Below are positions 49,879 to 58,134 of a stretch of DNA of 64,000 nucleotides, in pieces (the stretch's first letter is position 1; each line of letters begins with the position of its first letter). Source of the DNA: Hymenobacter sedentarius (GTDB lineage Bacteria > Bacteroidota > Bacteroidia > Cytophagales > Hymenobacteraceae). The DNA is taken from contig NZ_CP013909.1 in assembly GCF_001507645.1 (NCBI RefSeq), forward strand, positions 4,650,001 to 4,714,000, in the 5' to 3' direction. The notes below the pieces were generated by a model. The model ran no database searches. It was not told the origin of the DNA and worked only from the letters and a program-made list of their open reading frames with translations. A program made the position numbers and the translations under genes.

Positions 49879-50184
49879 ATGACCTACCGCGAAGCCATTG
49901 AGGAACTGGAAACCATCCTCCGCGCCCTTGAAACCGATGCCGTGGACGTGGACGACCTCACCGCCCGCGTCGAACGTTCCGCGGAGCTGATTCGGCTCTG
50001 CCGCCACAAGCTGCGCCACGCCGAAGCATCGCTCGACCGCGTATTCGATACCCTCGACGATGAAGATGAAGCCGACGAGCTGCTTGACGAGGAAGAGGAA
50101 GACGAGGAGGAAGCCGACGACGAAGAACCAGAGGAAGAGGACGAGCACGACGACCTGGCGGGCGGCCCGGGCCGGGGCTGGTAA
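49879..50184 (+). CDS. xseB: Exodeoxyribonuclease VII small subunit
   Basis: Small subunit needed for activity of XseA. The 101-residue protein has the usual two-helix core (YREAIEELETILRALETDAVDVDDLTARVERSAELIRLCRHKL) and then an unusual tail from about residue 60, made almost wholly of Asp and Glu (for example DDEDEADELLDEEEEDEEE). Typical XseB is 60-80 residues, so this acidic tail is an extension. It begins 35 bp after xseA. Confidence 0.9.
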   Translation: MTYREAIEELETILRALETDAVDVDDLTARVERSAELIRLCRHKLRHAEASLDRVFDTLDDEDEADELLDEEEEDEEEADDEEPEEEDEHDDLAGGPGRGW

Positions 50185-50772
50185 GTATTTCTAAGCGGAA
50201 ATATTATTTTTTAAAAACGGCAGTACCTTCGTCTTGCGCATCCAATACAAACTCTTTTTTCTTACATTTTTTTCAGTGGCTTTTGCAGTGGACCCATTAG
50301 CATGAACAGTTAAAAAGCATTCGTTTCGCCGCAGAAAGTCCCGGGGAGGTTCGTAAGCATGGGCCAGCTCCTCTACTCGGCCGTGACCATCAGCTCCTTT
50401 AGCTACGACATTAGCACCAACGACAATAGGCAATCGGGTCTGGCGGTACCTGTTTATGGATGAAGACAGCTCGACGGTTAACTTTTTCCTAACCTTGGCT
50501 TTTTTACGCACTAAACCATTGGAAGCAACGGCTTCGCAGCCAGAAACTATGCGCGCTGACCTCTTTTTAAGTATTTAGCGCGTTGTTCAAGCATCGGCTC
50601 TAAATAGCTGATCTGTATTAAGATGCAGCGAATAAGACAGACTCCATTTCCAAATCAATTCGCAACCTGAACCGTCCTACGTGCGCTACACGCCTTCTCC
50701 TGGCCCTTTGCCGCTGCGCTAATAGGTTGTTTTAATCTTCTTTTGTGCTACCCACGCGTTGGGAGCCTTTAC
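50185..50772. other. 588-bp gap between xseB and the sensor kinase gene
   Basis: No convincing gene. A minus-strand frame at 50191-50511 (106 codons, GTG start, basic) has no recognised domain. Base composition is more AT-rich than neighbours, and no strong terminator for xseB was seen. Confidence 0.4.
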
Positions 50773-51594
50773 GTGACGGACTTTTTACCCTTGCTGCTTC
50801 TCACTCCTACATTGCTCTTGCTGGTGCTTGGGCTGGTGTGGTTTGTGGTGCGCTACCAGCGAGCGCAGATGCGGCAGCACCAGGAGCTGGCCCAGATGCA
50901 GGAAGCCGCCCAGCAACAGGCGCTGGCCGCGGCGCTGGTCGCGCAGGAAGACGAACGCCAACGCATTGCGGGGGAACTGCACGACGGCGTGGGGACCATC
51001 CTGGCCCTGGCCAAGCTGCACCTGTTTGCCCCGGGCAGCCCGCCCGCGCCCGAAGCCAGCGCGCTGATAGACCAGGCCGTGGCCGAGGTGCGGCGCATCT
51101 CGCGCAACCTGCAGCCGGCCACGCTTCAGCAGCTGGGCCTGGCCCAGGCGCTCCGGGCTTTGGTGCAGGCCGTGCCCACCGAGAGCGGCCCCGAAGTGCG
51201 CCTGGAGCAGGAAGGCCCCCTAGGCCGGCTCATCCCGCCCCACGAGCTGATGGTGTACCGCATAGCCCAGGAGCTGCTCACCAACGGGCTGGTGCACGCC
51301 GATGCCTTGCACATTTTGCTGCGCGTGGCCGCCGTGCCCGGCCTGCTCACCCTCACGTACTCCGACGACGGCCAGGGTTTTGATTTGGCCGCCCTCGAGG
51401 AACTGCCCCCGCCCGGCCCCCACGGCCAGCCCGTGGGCATGGGCCTTATCAACCTGCGCAGCCGCGTGGCCGTGCTCGGCGGCCAGCTCCACTATCATTC
51501 TGAGCCCGGCGTGGGTACCCGCGTCGAGGCTGTTTTACCGGTTACGCTCTTGCCCGCTGGCACACCCAGCCCCACTTTTACGTTAAACTCATGA
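50773..51594 (+). CDS. Sensor histidine kinase (HisKA_3/NarX-type)
   Basis: A 274-residue kinase: one N-terminal transmembrane helix (about 4-27, LPLLLLTPTLLLLVLGLVWF), a coiled coil, the HisKA_3 dimerisation domain with phospho-accepting His in AGELHDGVGTIL and an HATPase domain with N box (QELLTNGLVHA), G1 box (DDGQGFD) and G2 region (GMGLINLRSRV). There is no sensor domain outside the membrane helix, as in many Bacteroidetes kinases. GTG 50773 is the best start. It overlaps the response regulator by 4 nt (ATGA). Confidence 0.88.
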   Translation: MTDFLPLLLLTPTLLLLVLGLVWFVVRYQRAQMRQHQELAQMQEAAQQQALAAALVAQEDERQRIAGELHDGVGTILALAKLHLFAPGSPPAPEASALIDQAVAEVRRISRNLQPATLQQLGLAQALRALVQAVPTESGPEVRLEQEGPLGRLIPPHELMVYRIAQELLTNGLVHADALHILLRVAAVPGLLTLTYSDDGQGFDLAALEELPPPGPHGQPVGMGLINLRSRVAVLGGQLHYHSEPGVGTRVEAVLPVTLLPAGTPSPTFTLNS

Positions 51595-52007
51595 CCTTCA
51601 ACAACGCTCCCGCGGCCGGTGCGGTCCCCGTGCGGCTGGCCATCGTCGACGACCATATCCTGTTTCGCAAGGGCCTGCGGGCGTTGCTGAGCGGCTACGC
51701 GGGCATCGAAGTGGTGTGCGAAGCCGGCAATGGCCAGGAGCTGCTCGAGCTTCTGGACCAGGGGAGCAGCCCCAACGTGGTGCTGATGGACATGCAAATG
51801 CCCATCCTCGACGGCCTGCAAACCACCCGGCTGCTGCGCACCCAGTTTCCGGCGGTGCGGGTGGTCATCATTTCCATGCACGACGACCCCTCCCTGGTGA
51901 GCACCGTGCTGGCCGAGGGCGCCCACAGCTACTTGGTAAAAAACACCTCGCCAGAAGAAATGCGCAGCGCGGTACTCGCCGCCGCAGCCGCTGGTAAAAG
52001 AGACTAG
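51591..52007 (+). CDS. Response regulator, receiver domain only (LuxR-type output domain missing)
   Basis: A 138-residue NarL-type receiver: VDDH (acidic pocket, about 19-22), phosphorylatable Asp in VVLMDMQMPILDG, Ser/Thr position in VVIISMHDD and Lys in SYLVKNTSPEEM. NarL/LuxR regulators of this type normally run to about 210 residues with a C-terminal helix-turn-helix. Here the frame stops (AAAGKRD) exactly where the linker would begin, and no output-domain remnant follows. It is either a truncated gene or a receiver acting by protein contact. Cognate of the overlapping kinase. Confidence 0.85.
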   Translation: MTFNNAPAAGAVPVRLAIVDDHILFRKGLRALLSGYAGIEVVCEAGNGQELLELLDQGSSPNVVLMDMQMPILDGLQTTRLLRTQFPAVRVVIISMHDDPSLVSTVLAEGAHSYLVKNTSPEEMRSAVLAAAAAGKRD

Positions 52008-52073
52008 CGAGTGACTGAGTGGCGGAAATTCGCAGCTGTCCTTCGCTACTCCCCTCCTACTACTCTTCTCTTA

Positions 52074-52120
52074 AATAACAAGCCCCGCTCTCTGGCTAGC
52101 AGAGAGCGGGGCTTGTTATT
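52074..52120. terminator. Bidirectional terminator with a 21-bp perfect stem
   Basis: Arms 52074-52094 and 52100-52120 are exact reverse complements with loop GCTAG, between the two-component genes and the receptor remnant. Confidence 0.88.
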
Positions 52121-52149
52121 AGCACCCAATTAGTGGCTAATCGTCAACC

Positions 52150-52836
52150 TTACAGCGTGGCCGAAAGGCCCACGGTGAAGGTGCGGTCGCGGTTGAAGAA
52201 GGCCTGCAGCAGGTCGAGGCTGCTGGTGTTGGAGGCGGCGCGGTTCGACACGTCGGTGAAGTAAAACTCGTTGAGCACGTTGAGCACGGAGGCTTTCACG
52301 CCAAAGCGGACTTTTTCGTTAATCAGGGGCTTGATATCGTAGCCCATGTGAATGTCGAGGTTGCGGGAGGTGGGCAGGCGGTAGGCGGCGGTGCTGGTGG
52401 CCTGGTCGCGGATGGTTTCCGGCTTGAAGGCGGCGTAATACTTCGTGAAAATCAGGTAAGAAGGCCGGATGTAGGCGCCGCGGAAAGGCTCGTAGCGCAG
52501 CCCCATCTGGAACTGGTTCTGGGCGGCGGCGCCCACGTACACGCCGTCGAGGTACACGGGCACGTCGACTTCGCTGGTGGCGGGCGAGCCGTCTTCGAAG
52601 GTCTGGTTCAGCAAGCTCTTGCCGTTCCAGCGCCAGTCGCCGAGTGAGATGGCGGCGTTGAGCTGGAGCCGGCGGCTGATTCCCTGGGCCACGCTCAGCT
52701 CCACGCCGGTACCTGCGAGAGCGTGCCACTGACCACGGCCGACAGCAGCGGCGTCTTGTACTCGAGCTGTGGCACCTATATCAGAGGAGGATGAGTCCAA
52801 TTCCGGTCCTTTGGCAGGAGTTGAGCTATGGGACAA
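52150..52836 (-). pseudogene. C-terminal remnant of a TonB-dependent receptor
   Basis: About 200 residues that read as the last barrel strands of a TonB-dependent receptor: GVELSVAQGISRRLQLNAAISLGDWRWNG, QNQFQMGLRYEPFRGAYIRPSY, ASVLNVLNEFYFTDVSNRA and the final TFTVGLSATL. A whole receptor would have 700-900 residues; the plug and most of the barrel are missing. The first 30-40 codons do not look like receptor, and a second frame nearby (EYKTPLLSAVVSGTLSQ) may be the shifted continuation. A decayed gene is more likely than a functional protein. Confidence 0.7.
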
Positions 52837-52858
52837 GACGGTGCCTACGCCAGCTCAA

Positions 52859-53215
52859 CTATGCCAGCTCCACGGCCGGGTCCCAGAACAGCTTGGCGAA
52901 GTCCAGCACCCGGTCTTCTTCCACGCGCACGCCTTCAGCTTCCAGGGCTTCCTGCATGGCGGTAGGGCTGGTGTAGTGGAGCCGCCCGGTGAGGTGGCCC
53001 AGGCGGTTGACCACGCGGTGGGCTGGCACGTATTGCTCGGCGGTGTGGGCGGCCAGCATGGCGTAGCCCACGGTGCGCGCGCCGTGGCGGGCCCCCAGGT
53101 AGTGGGCTATGGTGCCGTAGGTGCTCACACGGCCCGGCGGAATAAGGCGCACTACTTCGTGTACATCCTGAAAAAAATTGCGCGGCTCGGAACCGTTGGA
53201 GGCAGTTGGCTTCAT
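52859..53215 (-). CDS. Alkyltransferase-like protein (MGMT family without the active Cys)
   Basis: A 118-residue protein of the O6-alkylguanine-DNA alkyltransferase DNA-binding domain family. It keeps FFQDVHEVVRLIPPGRVSTYGTIA (Tyr33) and GARTVGYAMLAAH with the Arg finger, but the PCHR active site reads PAHR (64-67): Ala65 replaces the alkyl-accepting Cys. Such ATL proteins bind alkylated guanine without repairing it and hand it to nucleotide excision repair. It is divergent from the RND efflux operon. Confidence 0.88.
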   Translation of the reverse strand: MKPTASNGSEPRNFFQDVHEVVRLIPPGRVSTYGTIAHYLGARHGARTVGYAMLAAHTAEQYVPAHRVVNRLGHLTGRLHYTSPTAMQEALEAEGVRVEEDRVLDFAKLFWDPAVELA

Positions 53216-53399
53216 CGGGGCGAAGGTACTCTCGGTCTAGGTTGCCCTGTTGTACGTCTATTTTAAAAGTGACTGCGCAACCTTTTAAGCGAAATTTGCT
53301 CTTTATCAGTTCGACTTTCGCACCCCTTGGGCTGGCCTACGGTCCAGGCAGGGCAAAAAGCCATGAACATCCACTTCTGCTCGCGCGTTCTTGCAACCT

Positions 53400-54620
53400 A
53401 TGCCCCTCGAAAACACCACCGTTGCACCTGCTCCTACCTGGGATATCACCACTACACCTGGGCCCACTGCCGCACCTCCCTCCGACCCCACGCCCGAAAC
53501 CCCTCCCTCTAAGGGCCGGGGCTGGTTAGGCTGGCTGATTGCGGCCCTAGTAATTGGCGCGTTGGTTTTTATTAAGATGAAGTACTTCCCCAACAACGCG
53601 GCCGGCGATAAGAAAGGTGGCGCGGCCGGGGGCCCCGGGGTCGGAGGCAAAGGCGGCCCAGGCGGGGCCGGCGGCAAAGGCGGGCAGCGCCTGGCCGTGC
53701 AGGTATACGTGGTGCAAGCCACCAGCCTGGCCGACGAAGTAGCCGCCACGGGCTCGGTTTTGGCCGATGAGTCGGTCATTATCAAAAGCGAGCTGTCGGG
53801 CAAAATCACCAGCCTCAACATCAAGGAAGGCCAGGCCGTGAGCAAGGGCCAGCTGCTGTTCAGCATCAACGCCGACGAAGCGCAGGCCGCTATTCGCAAG
53901 CAGGAGTACAACATCAAGCTCTTCCGCGACCAGGAGCGCCGCCAGCGCACGCTGCTGGACAAGGAGTACATCAGTGCCCAGGAGTACGAGCAGTCAAACA
54001 ACCAGCTGCTCACGGCCCAGGCCGACCTGCAGGCCCTGCGCGCCACCCTGGCCAAGGCCTACGTGCGGGCGCCCTTCTCCGGCATTCTGGGCCTGACCAC
54101 GGCCACCGTGGGCACCTACGTGAGCCCCGGCACCGAAATCACCACCCTGTCGCGCGTGCGGCCGGTGAAGATTGACTTTGCCGTGCCCGGCCGCTTTGCT
54201 GCCAATGTGCGCGTGGGCGACGTGGTGACCGTAGTAGACGAAACGACTAATAAGAATTATGACGCCAAGGTCTACGCCATCGACCCACAGATTGACCCTG
54301 TGAGCCGCACCCAGCCCGTGCGCGCCCGCTACGCCAATACCAACAACGAGCTACGCCCCGGCGCCTTTGTGCGGGTGAACCTTAAGCTCGGCGAAACGAA
54401 CACGGCGCTGCAAATCCCCACCGAATCGGTGGTACCGGAAGCCAGCGGCTACAGCGTGTACACCGTGAAAGGGGGCAAAATGGTGCCCAAGAACGTTAAA
54501 ATCGGTATTCGCTCCGACAAGGTGATTCAAATCACCGATGGCCTGGCCGTGGGCGATTCCGTGATTCGCACCGGTATTCTGCAGGTGAAGCCCGGCGACC
54601 GGGTGAAGGCTACAAAATAA
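53400..54620 (+). CDS. RND efflux periplasmic adaptor (membrane fusion protein)
   Basis: A 406-residue adaptor of the HlyD/AcrA type: N-terminal Pro/Thr-rich cytoplasmic stretch, a membrane helix (about 42-60, GWLIAALVIGALVFI), a Gly-rich linker (about 65-95), the lipoyl-like half-motifs (VIIKSELSGKITSLNIKEGQAVSKGQLLF and AYVRAPFSGILGLTTATVGTYVSPG), a coiled-coil hairpin and the beta-barrel/membrane-proximal domain. It links the inner-membrane pump to the TolC channel. ATG 53400 is used; TTG 53391 would add three residues. It is the first gene of the operon and is followed by nested-hairpin repeat copy 2. Confidence 0.93.
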   Translation: MPLENTTVAPAPTWDITTTPGPTAAPPSDPTPETPPSKGRGWLGWLIAALVIGALVFIKMKYFPNNAAGDKKGGAAGGPGVGGKGGPGGAGGKGGQRLAVQVYVVQATSLADEVAATGSVLADESVIIKSELSGKITSLNIKEGQAVSKGQLLFSINADEAQAAIRKQEYNIKLFRDQERRQRTLLDKEYISAQEYEQSNNQLLTAQADLQALRATLAKAYVRAPFSGILGLTTATVGTYVSPGTEITTLSRVRPVKIDFAVPGRFAANVRVGDVVTVVDETTNKNYDAKVYAIDPQIDPVSRTQPVRARYANTNNELRPGAFVRVNLKLGETNTALQIPTESVVPEASGYSVYTVKGGKMVPKNVKIGIRSDKVIQITDGLAVGDSVIRTGILQVKPGDRVKATK

Positions 54621-54626
54621 AAACCC

Positions 54627-54812
54627 GCTCCCCTCCTTGGTAAGGAGGGGACGCTCAACTTGGCAGTTTAGCCGGGGTGGTTAAAGGCGTTGAAGGATGC
54701 CCGAACGAGTTGGTCTGGAGCCGTTCGGGTATCGTGCTGATATCGTTCAACAACGCAACCACCCCCGTTTGAGCTGAAGCTCAAACATCCCCTACTTGAT
54801 AAGGAGGGGAGT
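54627..54812. repeat. Nested-hairpin intergenic repeat, copy 2 (adaptor-pump junction)
   Basis: 186 bp. The outer hairpins are CCCCTCCTT/AAGGAGGGG on the left and CCCCTACTT/AAGGAGGGG on the right. The left inner hairpin is GCTCAACT/AGTTTAGC (one mismatch), the right inner hairpin GTTTGAGCT/AGCTCAAAC. GGGGTGGTT and AACCACCCC pair across the core. It fills nearly all of the 228-bp gap between the adaptor and pump genes. Confidence 0.8.
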
Positions 54813-54848
54813 TTTTTGTTCTGAATTAGCATACTCTGAGTTTATAAC

Positions 54849-57800
54849 ATGAGTTTATCCAGCACCAGCATCAACCGGCCGGTCCTCGCCATTGTGATGA
54901 GCTTGGTCATCATCATTTTTGGCGTTATCGGCTTTCGGTACCTGAGCATTCGCGAGTACCCGAGTGTGGACCCGCCTATTATTACGGTGTCGGCCAGCTA
55001 CACCGGCGCCTCGGCCGACGTGATGCAGGGGCAGGTGACCGAGCCCCTGGAAGAAGGCATCAACGGCATTGCCGGCATCAAGAACCTGACGTCGAACAGC
55101 CGCGACGGCCGCACCCAGATTACGGTAGAGTTTGACCTCGACGCCGACCTGGAAAGCGCTGCCAACGACGTGCGCGACAAAGTCTCGAGTGCCCAGGGCC
55201 GCTTGCCGCGCGACATTGACCCGCCGGTGGTGAGCAAGGCCAACGCCGACTCCCAACCCATTGTGATGACCTACCTGAGCAGCAACAAACGCACGCTGCT
55301 GGAGCTGACGGACTACGCCAACAATACCCTGAAAGAGCGGATTCAGACCATCCCCGGCGTGTCGGAAGTGCGCGTGTACGGCGAGCGGAAGTATTCCATG
55401 CGCCTGTGGCTTGACCCGGTGAAGCTTTCCGCCCTGCGCGTGTCGCCGGTGGAAGTGCAGCAGGCCCTCACCCGCGAAAACGTGGAGCTGCCCAGCGGCT
55501 CGGTCCAGGGCCAGAGCACCCAGCTCACGCTGCGCACCATGGGCCGGCTTTCGTCGGTGGAAGACTTCAACAACCTGATTATCCGCAAGGATGCCGTCTC
55601 GCTGATTCGGTTGTCTGACATTGGCTATGCCGAGCTGTATCCGGAAAATGACCAGACCATCTTCAAGGTAAACGGCGTGCCCATGGTGGGCCTGGCCGTG
55701 ATTCCGCAGCCGGGCTCCAACCAGATTGACATTGCCACGGAGTTCAACAAGCGCATCAAGATTTACGAGAAGGACTTGCCCAAGGACCTGGTGCTGAAGC
55801 CGGGTTTCGACAACTCCATCTTCATTCGCAAGTCCATCAGCGAGGTGGAGCACACCATCATCGAGGCCTTCGTGCTGGTGGTAATCATCATCTTCCTGTT
55901 TTTGCGCGACTGGCGCTCCACCATCATTCCGGTGGTGGCCATACCGGTGTCATTGGTGGGCATTTTCTTCGTGATGTACCTGCTCAATTTCTCCATCAAC
56001 GTGCTGACGCTGCTGGCCATCGTGCTGGCCATTGGCCTGGTGGTCGACGATGCCATTGTAGTGCTGGAGAACATTTACTCCCGGATAGAAGACGGCGAAG
56101 ATCCGAAAACGGCGGCCATCAAAGGTTCGGAGGAAATTCTGATGGCGGTGGTGAGTACCACGGTGGTGCTGGCGGCGGTGTTTTTGCCGGTGGTGTTCCT
56201 CACGGGCATCACGGGCCGCCTGTTCCGCGAGTTTGGCATTGTGGTGGCGGGCTCGGTGCTGATATCGGCCTTCGTGTCGCTCACGCTCACGCCCATGATG
56301 TGCTCTCGCCTGCTGAAGCGCGAGGAAAAGCACAACTGGTTTTACCGCAAAACCGAGCCCTTTTTCGAGAAGATGATTGGCGCCTACCAGGGCAGCCTGC
56401 AAACCTTTCTGCGCAACCGCTGGATGGCCTGGGCCATGATTGCCGTGACGGGCGGGGGCATTTGGTTTTTTATGAAAACCCTGCCCTCGGAGCTGGCCCC
56501 GATTGAGGACCGCAGCCGCATCATCGTGAATGCCACCGGGCCGGAAGGTGCTTCGTTTGAGTTCATGGACAAGTACATGGACCAGGTCACTAAGCTGGTG
56601 ATGGACTCGGTGGGTGAGAAAAACCTGAGCAGCGTGTTTGCCGTGACCTCGCCGGGCTTTGCCGGCGGCTCCAACTCCGGCATTGCCCGGGTGCTGCTGG
56701 TGGAAGCCGACCAGCGCGAAAAAACGCAGGACGACATTGCCAAAAAGCTGACCAACGGCGTGAAGCGCCTGTCGGCCGCCCGCACGTCGGTGTCGCAGGA
56801 CCAGAGCATTGGCTCGGGCGGCGGTGGGGGCCTGCCGGTGCAGTTCGTGGTGCAAACCCAGGACTTTGAGAAGCTGCGCACCGCGGTGCCCAAGTTTCTG
56901 GACCTGGCTCGGCAGGACCCCACCTTCCAGTTTGTGGACGTGAACCTGAAGTTCAACAAGCCCGAGCTGCGCGTCAACATTGACCGCGAAAAGGCCCAGA
57001 GCCTGGGCGTGTCGGTGCAAAGCATCTCGCAGACGCTGCAGGCGGGCCTGAGTGGGCAACGCTACGGCTACTTCATCCGCAACGGCAAGCAGTACCAGAT
57101 TATCGGCCAGGTGGCCCGCGAAGACCGCAACCAGCCCCTCGACGTGCGCCTGCTGTCGGTGAAGAACGTCAAGGGCGAGCTGGTGCAACTCGACAACGTA
57201 ATCCGGCTGGAGGAAAGCAGCACCCCGCCCCAGCTTTACCGCTTCAACCGCTACAACTCGGCTACGTTCTCGGCTTCGCTCGCCCCAGGCAAAACCCTCG
57301 GCGACGGCATTGCGGCCATGCGCGCCATTGCCGAGAAGAACCTCGACGACACCTTCACCACCGAGCTATCCGGCGCCTCGCGCGACTTTGAGGAAAGCTC
57401 TTCTTCGCTCCTCTTCGCCTTCGGCCTGGCCCTGGTGCTGATTTACCTGGTGCTGGCCGCGCAGTTCGAGAGCTTCCGCGACCCGGTTATCATCATGGTG
57501 ACGGTGCCGCTGGCCCTTTCGGGCGCCTTGCTCAGCTTGTGGTACTTCAACCAGACGCTGAACCTGTTCTCGCAAATCGGCATCATCATGCTGGTGGGCC
57601 TTGTGACCAAGAATGGTATCCTCATCGTGGAGTTTGCCAACCAGCGCGTGGAGAAAGAGAACGTGGACTACATGACGGGTCTGATTGAAGGCGCCACGGC
57701 CCGCTTCCGCCCCATTCTGATGACTTCGCTGTGCGCCATTCTGGGCATTCTGCCCATTGCCATTGCCACGGGGGCCGGGGCGCTCAGCCGCCGCGCAATG

Positions 57801-57941
57801 GGCATTGGTGTGGTGGGCGGCCTGTTCTTCGCCACGGGCCTCACGCTGTATGTGGTGCCGGTGATGTACTCCTACTTTGCTACGGCGAAGAAGCACAAGC
57901 CGAAAGTGGCCCAAAGCCAGCCTGCAGCGGTGCCTGCTTAG
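54849..57941 (+). CDS. RND family multidrug efflux pump, inner-membrane permease
   Basis: A 1030-residue HAE1-type pump (AcrB/MexB family) exporting hydrophobic compounds with proton energy. It starts with SINRPVLAIVMSLVIIIFGVIGF, has the proton-relay Asp pair in GLVVDDAIVVLENI (helix 4), a large periplasmic loop, and the second half with YLVLAAQFESFRDPVIIM and GLVTKNGILIVEFANQR. Length and the 12-helix pattern are complete. It sits between adaptor and TolC genes but is separated from both by nested-hairpin repeats. Confidence 0.96.
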   Translation: MSLSSTSINRPVLAIVMSLVIIIFGVIGFRYLSIREYPSVDPPIITVSASYTGASADVMQGQVTEPLEEGINGIAGIKNLTSNSRDGRTQITVEFDLDADLESAANDVRDKVSSAQGRLPRDIDPPVVSKANADSQPIVMTYLSSNKRTLLELTDYANNTLKERIQTIPGVSEVRVYGERKYSMRLWLDPVKLSALRVSPVEVQQALTRENVELPSGSVQGQSTQLTLRTMGRLSSVEDFNNLIIRKDAVSLIRLSDIGYAELYPENDQTIFKVNGVPMVGLAVIPQPGSNQIDIATEFNKRIKIYEKDLPKDLVLKPGFDNSIFIRKSISEVEHTIIEAFVLVVIIIFLFLRDWRSTIIPVVAIPVSLVGIFFVMYLLNFSINVLTLLAIVLAIGLVVDDAIVVLENIYSRIEDGEDPKTAAIKGSEEILMAVVSTTVVLAAVFLPVVFLTGITGRLFREFGIVVAGSVLISAFVSLTLTPMMCSRLLKREEKHNWFYRKTEPFFEKMIGAYQGSLQTFLRNRWMAWAMIAVTGGGIWFFMKTLPSELAPIEDRSRIIVNATGPEGASFEFMDKYMDQVTKLVMDSVGEKNLSSVFAVTSPGFAGGSNSGIARVLLVEADQREKTQDDIAKKLTNGVKRLSAARTSVSQDQSIGSGGGGGLPVQFVVQTQDFEKLRTAVPKFLDLARQDPTFQFVDVNLKFNKPELRVNIDREKAQSLGVSVQSISQTLQAGLSGQRYGYFIRNGKQYQIIGQVAREDRNQPLDVRLLSVKNVKGELVQLDNVIRLEESSTPPQLYRFNRYNSATFSASLAPGKTLGDGIAAMRAIAEKNLDDTFTTELSGASRDFEESSSSLLFAFGLALVLIYLVLAAQFESFRDPVIIMVTVPLALSGALLSLWYFNQTLNLFSQIGIIMLVGLVTKNGILIVEFANQRVEKENVDYMTGLIEGATARFRPILMTSLCAILGILPIAIATGAGALSRRAMGIGVVGGLFFATGLTLYVVPVMYSYFATAKKHKPKVAQSQPAAVPA

Positions 57942-57949
57942 ATAAAAAG

Positions 57950-58114
57950 ACTCCCCTCCTTACCAAGGAGGGTACGTTGCCGCATCTGCGGCAACTGGGG
58001 TGGTTGAGCCGTTGCACGGCACCCGAACGATTCGCACGCGAGTCGTTCAACGAAGCCAACCACCCCAGTTCAGCCTTGCGGCTGAACATCCCCTCCTCAG
58101 CTGAGGAGGGGAGT
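57950..58114. repeat. Nested-hairpin intergenic repeat, copy 3 (pump-TolC junction)
   Basis: 165 bp. The outer hairpins are CCCCTCCTTACCAAGGAGGG on the left and CCCCTCCTCAGCTGAGGAGGGG (arms of 11) on the right. The left inner hairpin GTTGCCGCA/TGCGGCAAC and the right inner hairpin GTTCAGCC/GGCTGAAC are both perfect, yet differ from those in copies 1 and 2. The core shares ACCCGAACGATTCG and GTTCAACG with copy 1. Confidence 0.8.
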
Positions 58115-58134
58115 TTGATGTTCTGAACTCTTAC

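Noticed and set aside
50191..50511. 106-codon minus-strand frame after xseB
   Set aside because: GTG start, no recognised domain, no promoter found; not enough support to call a gene.
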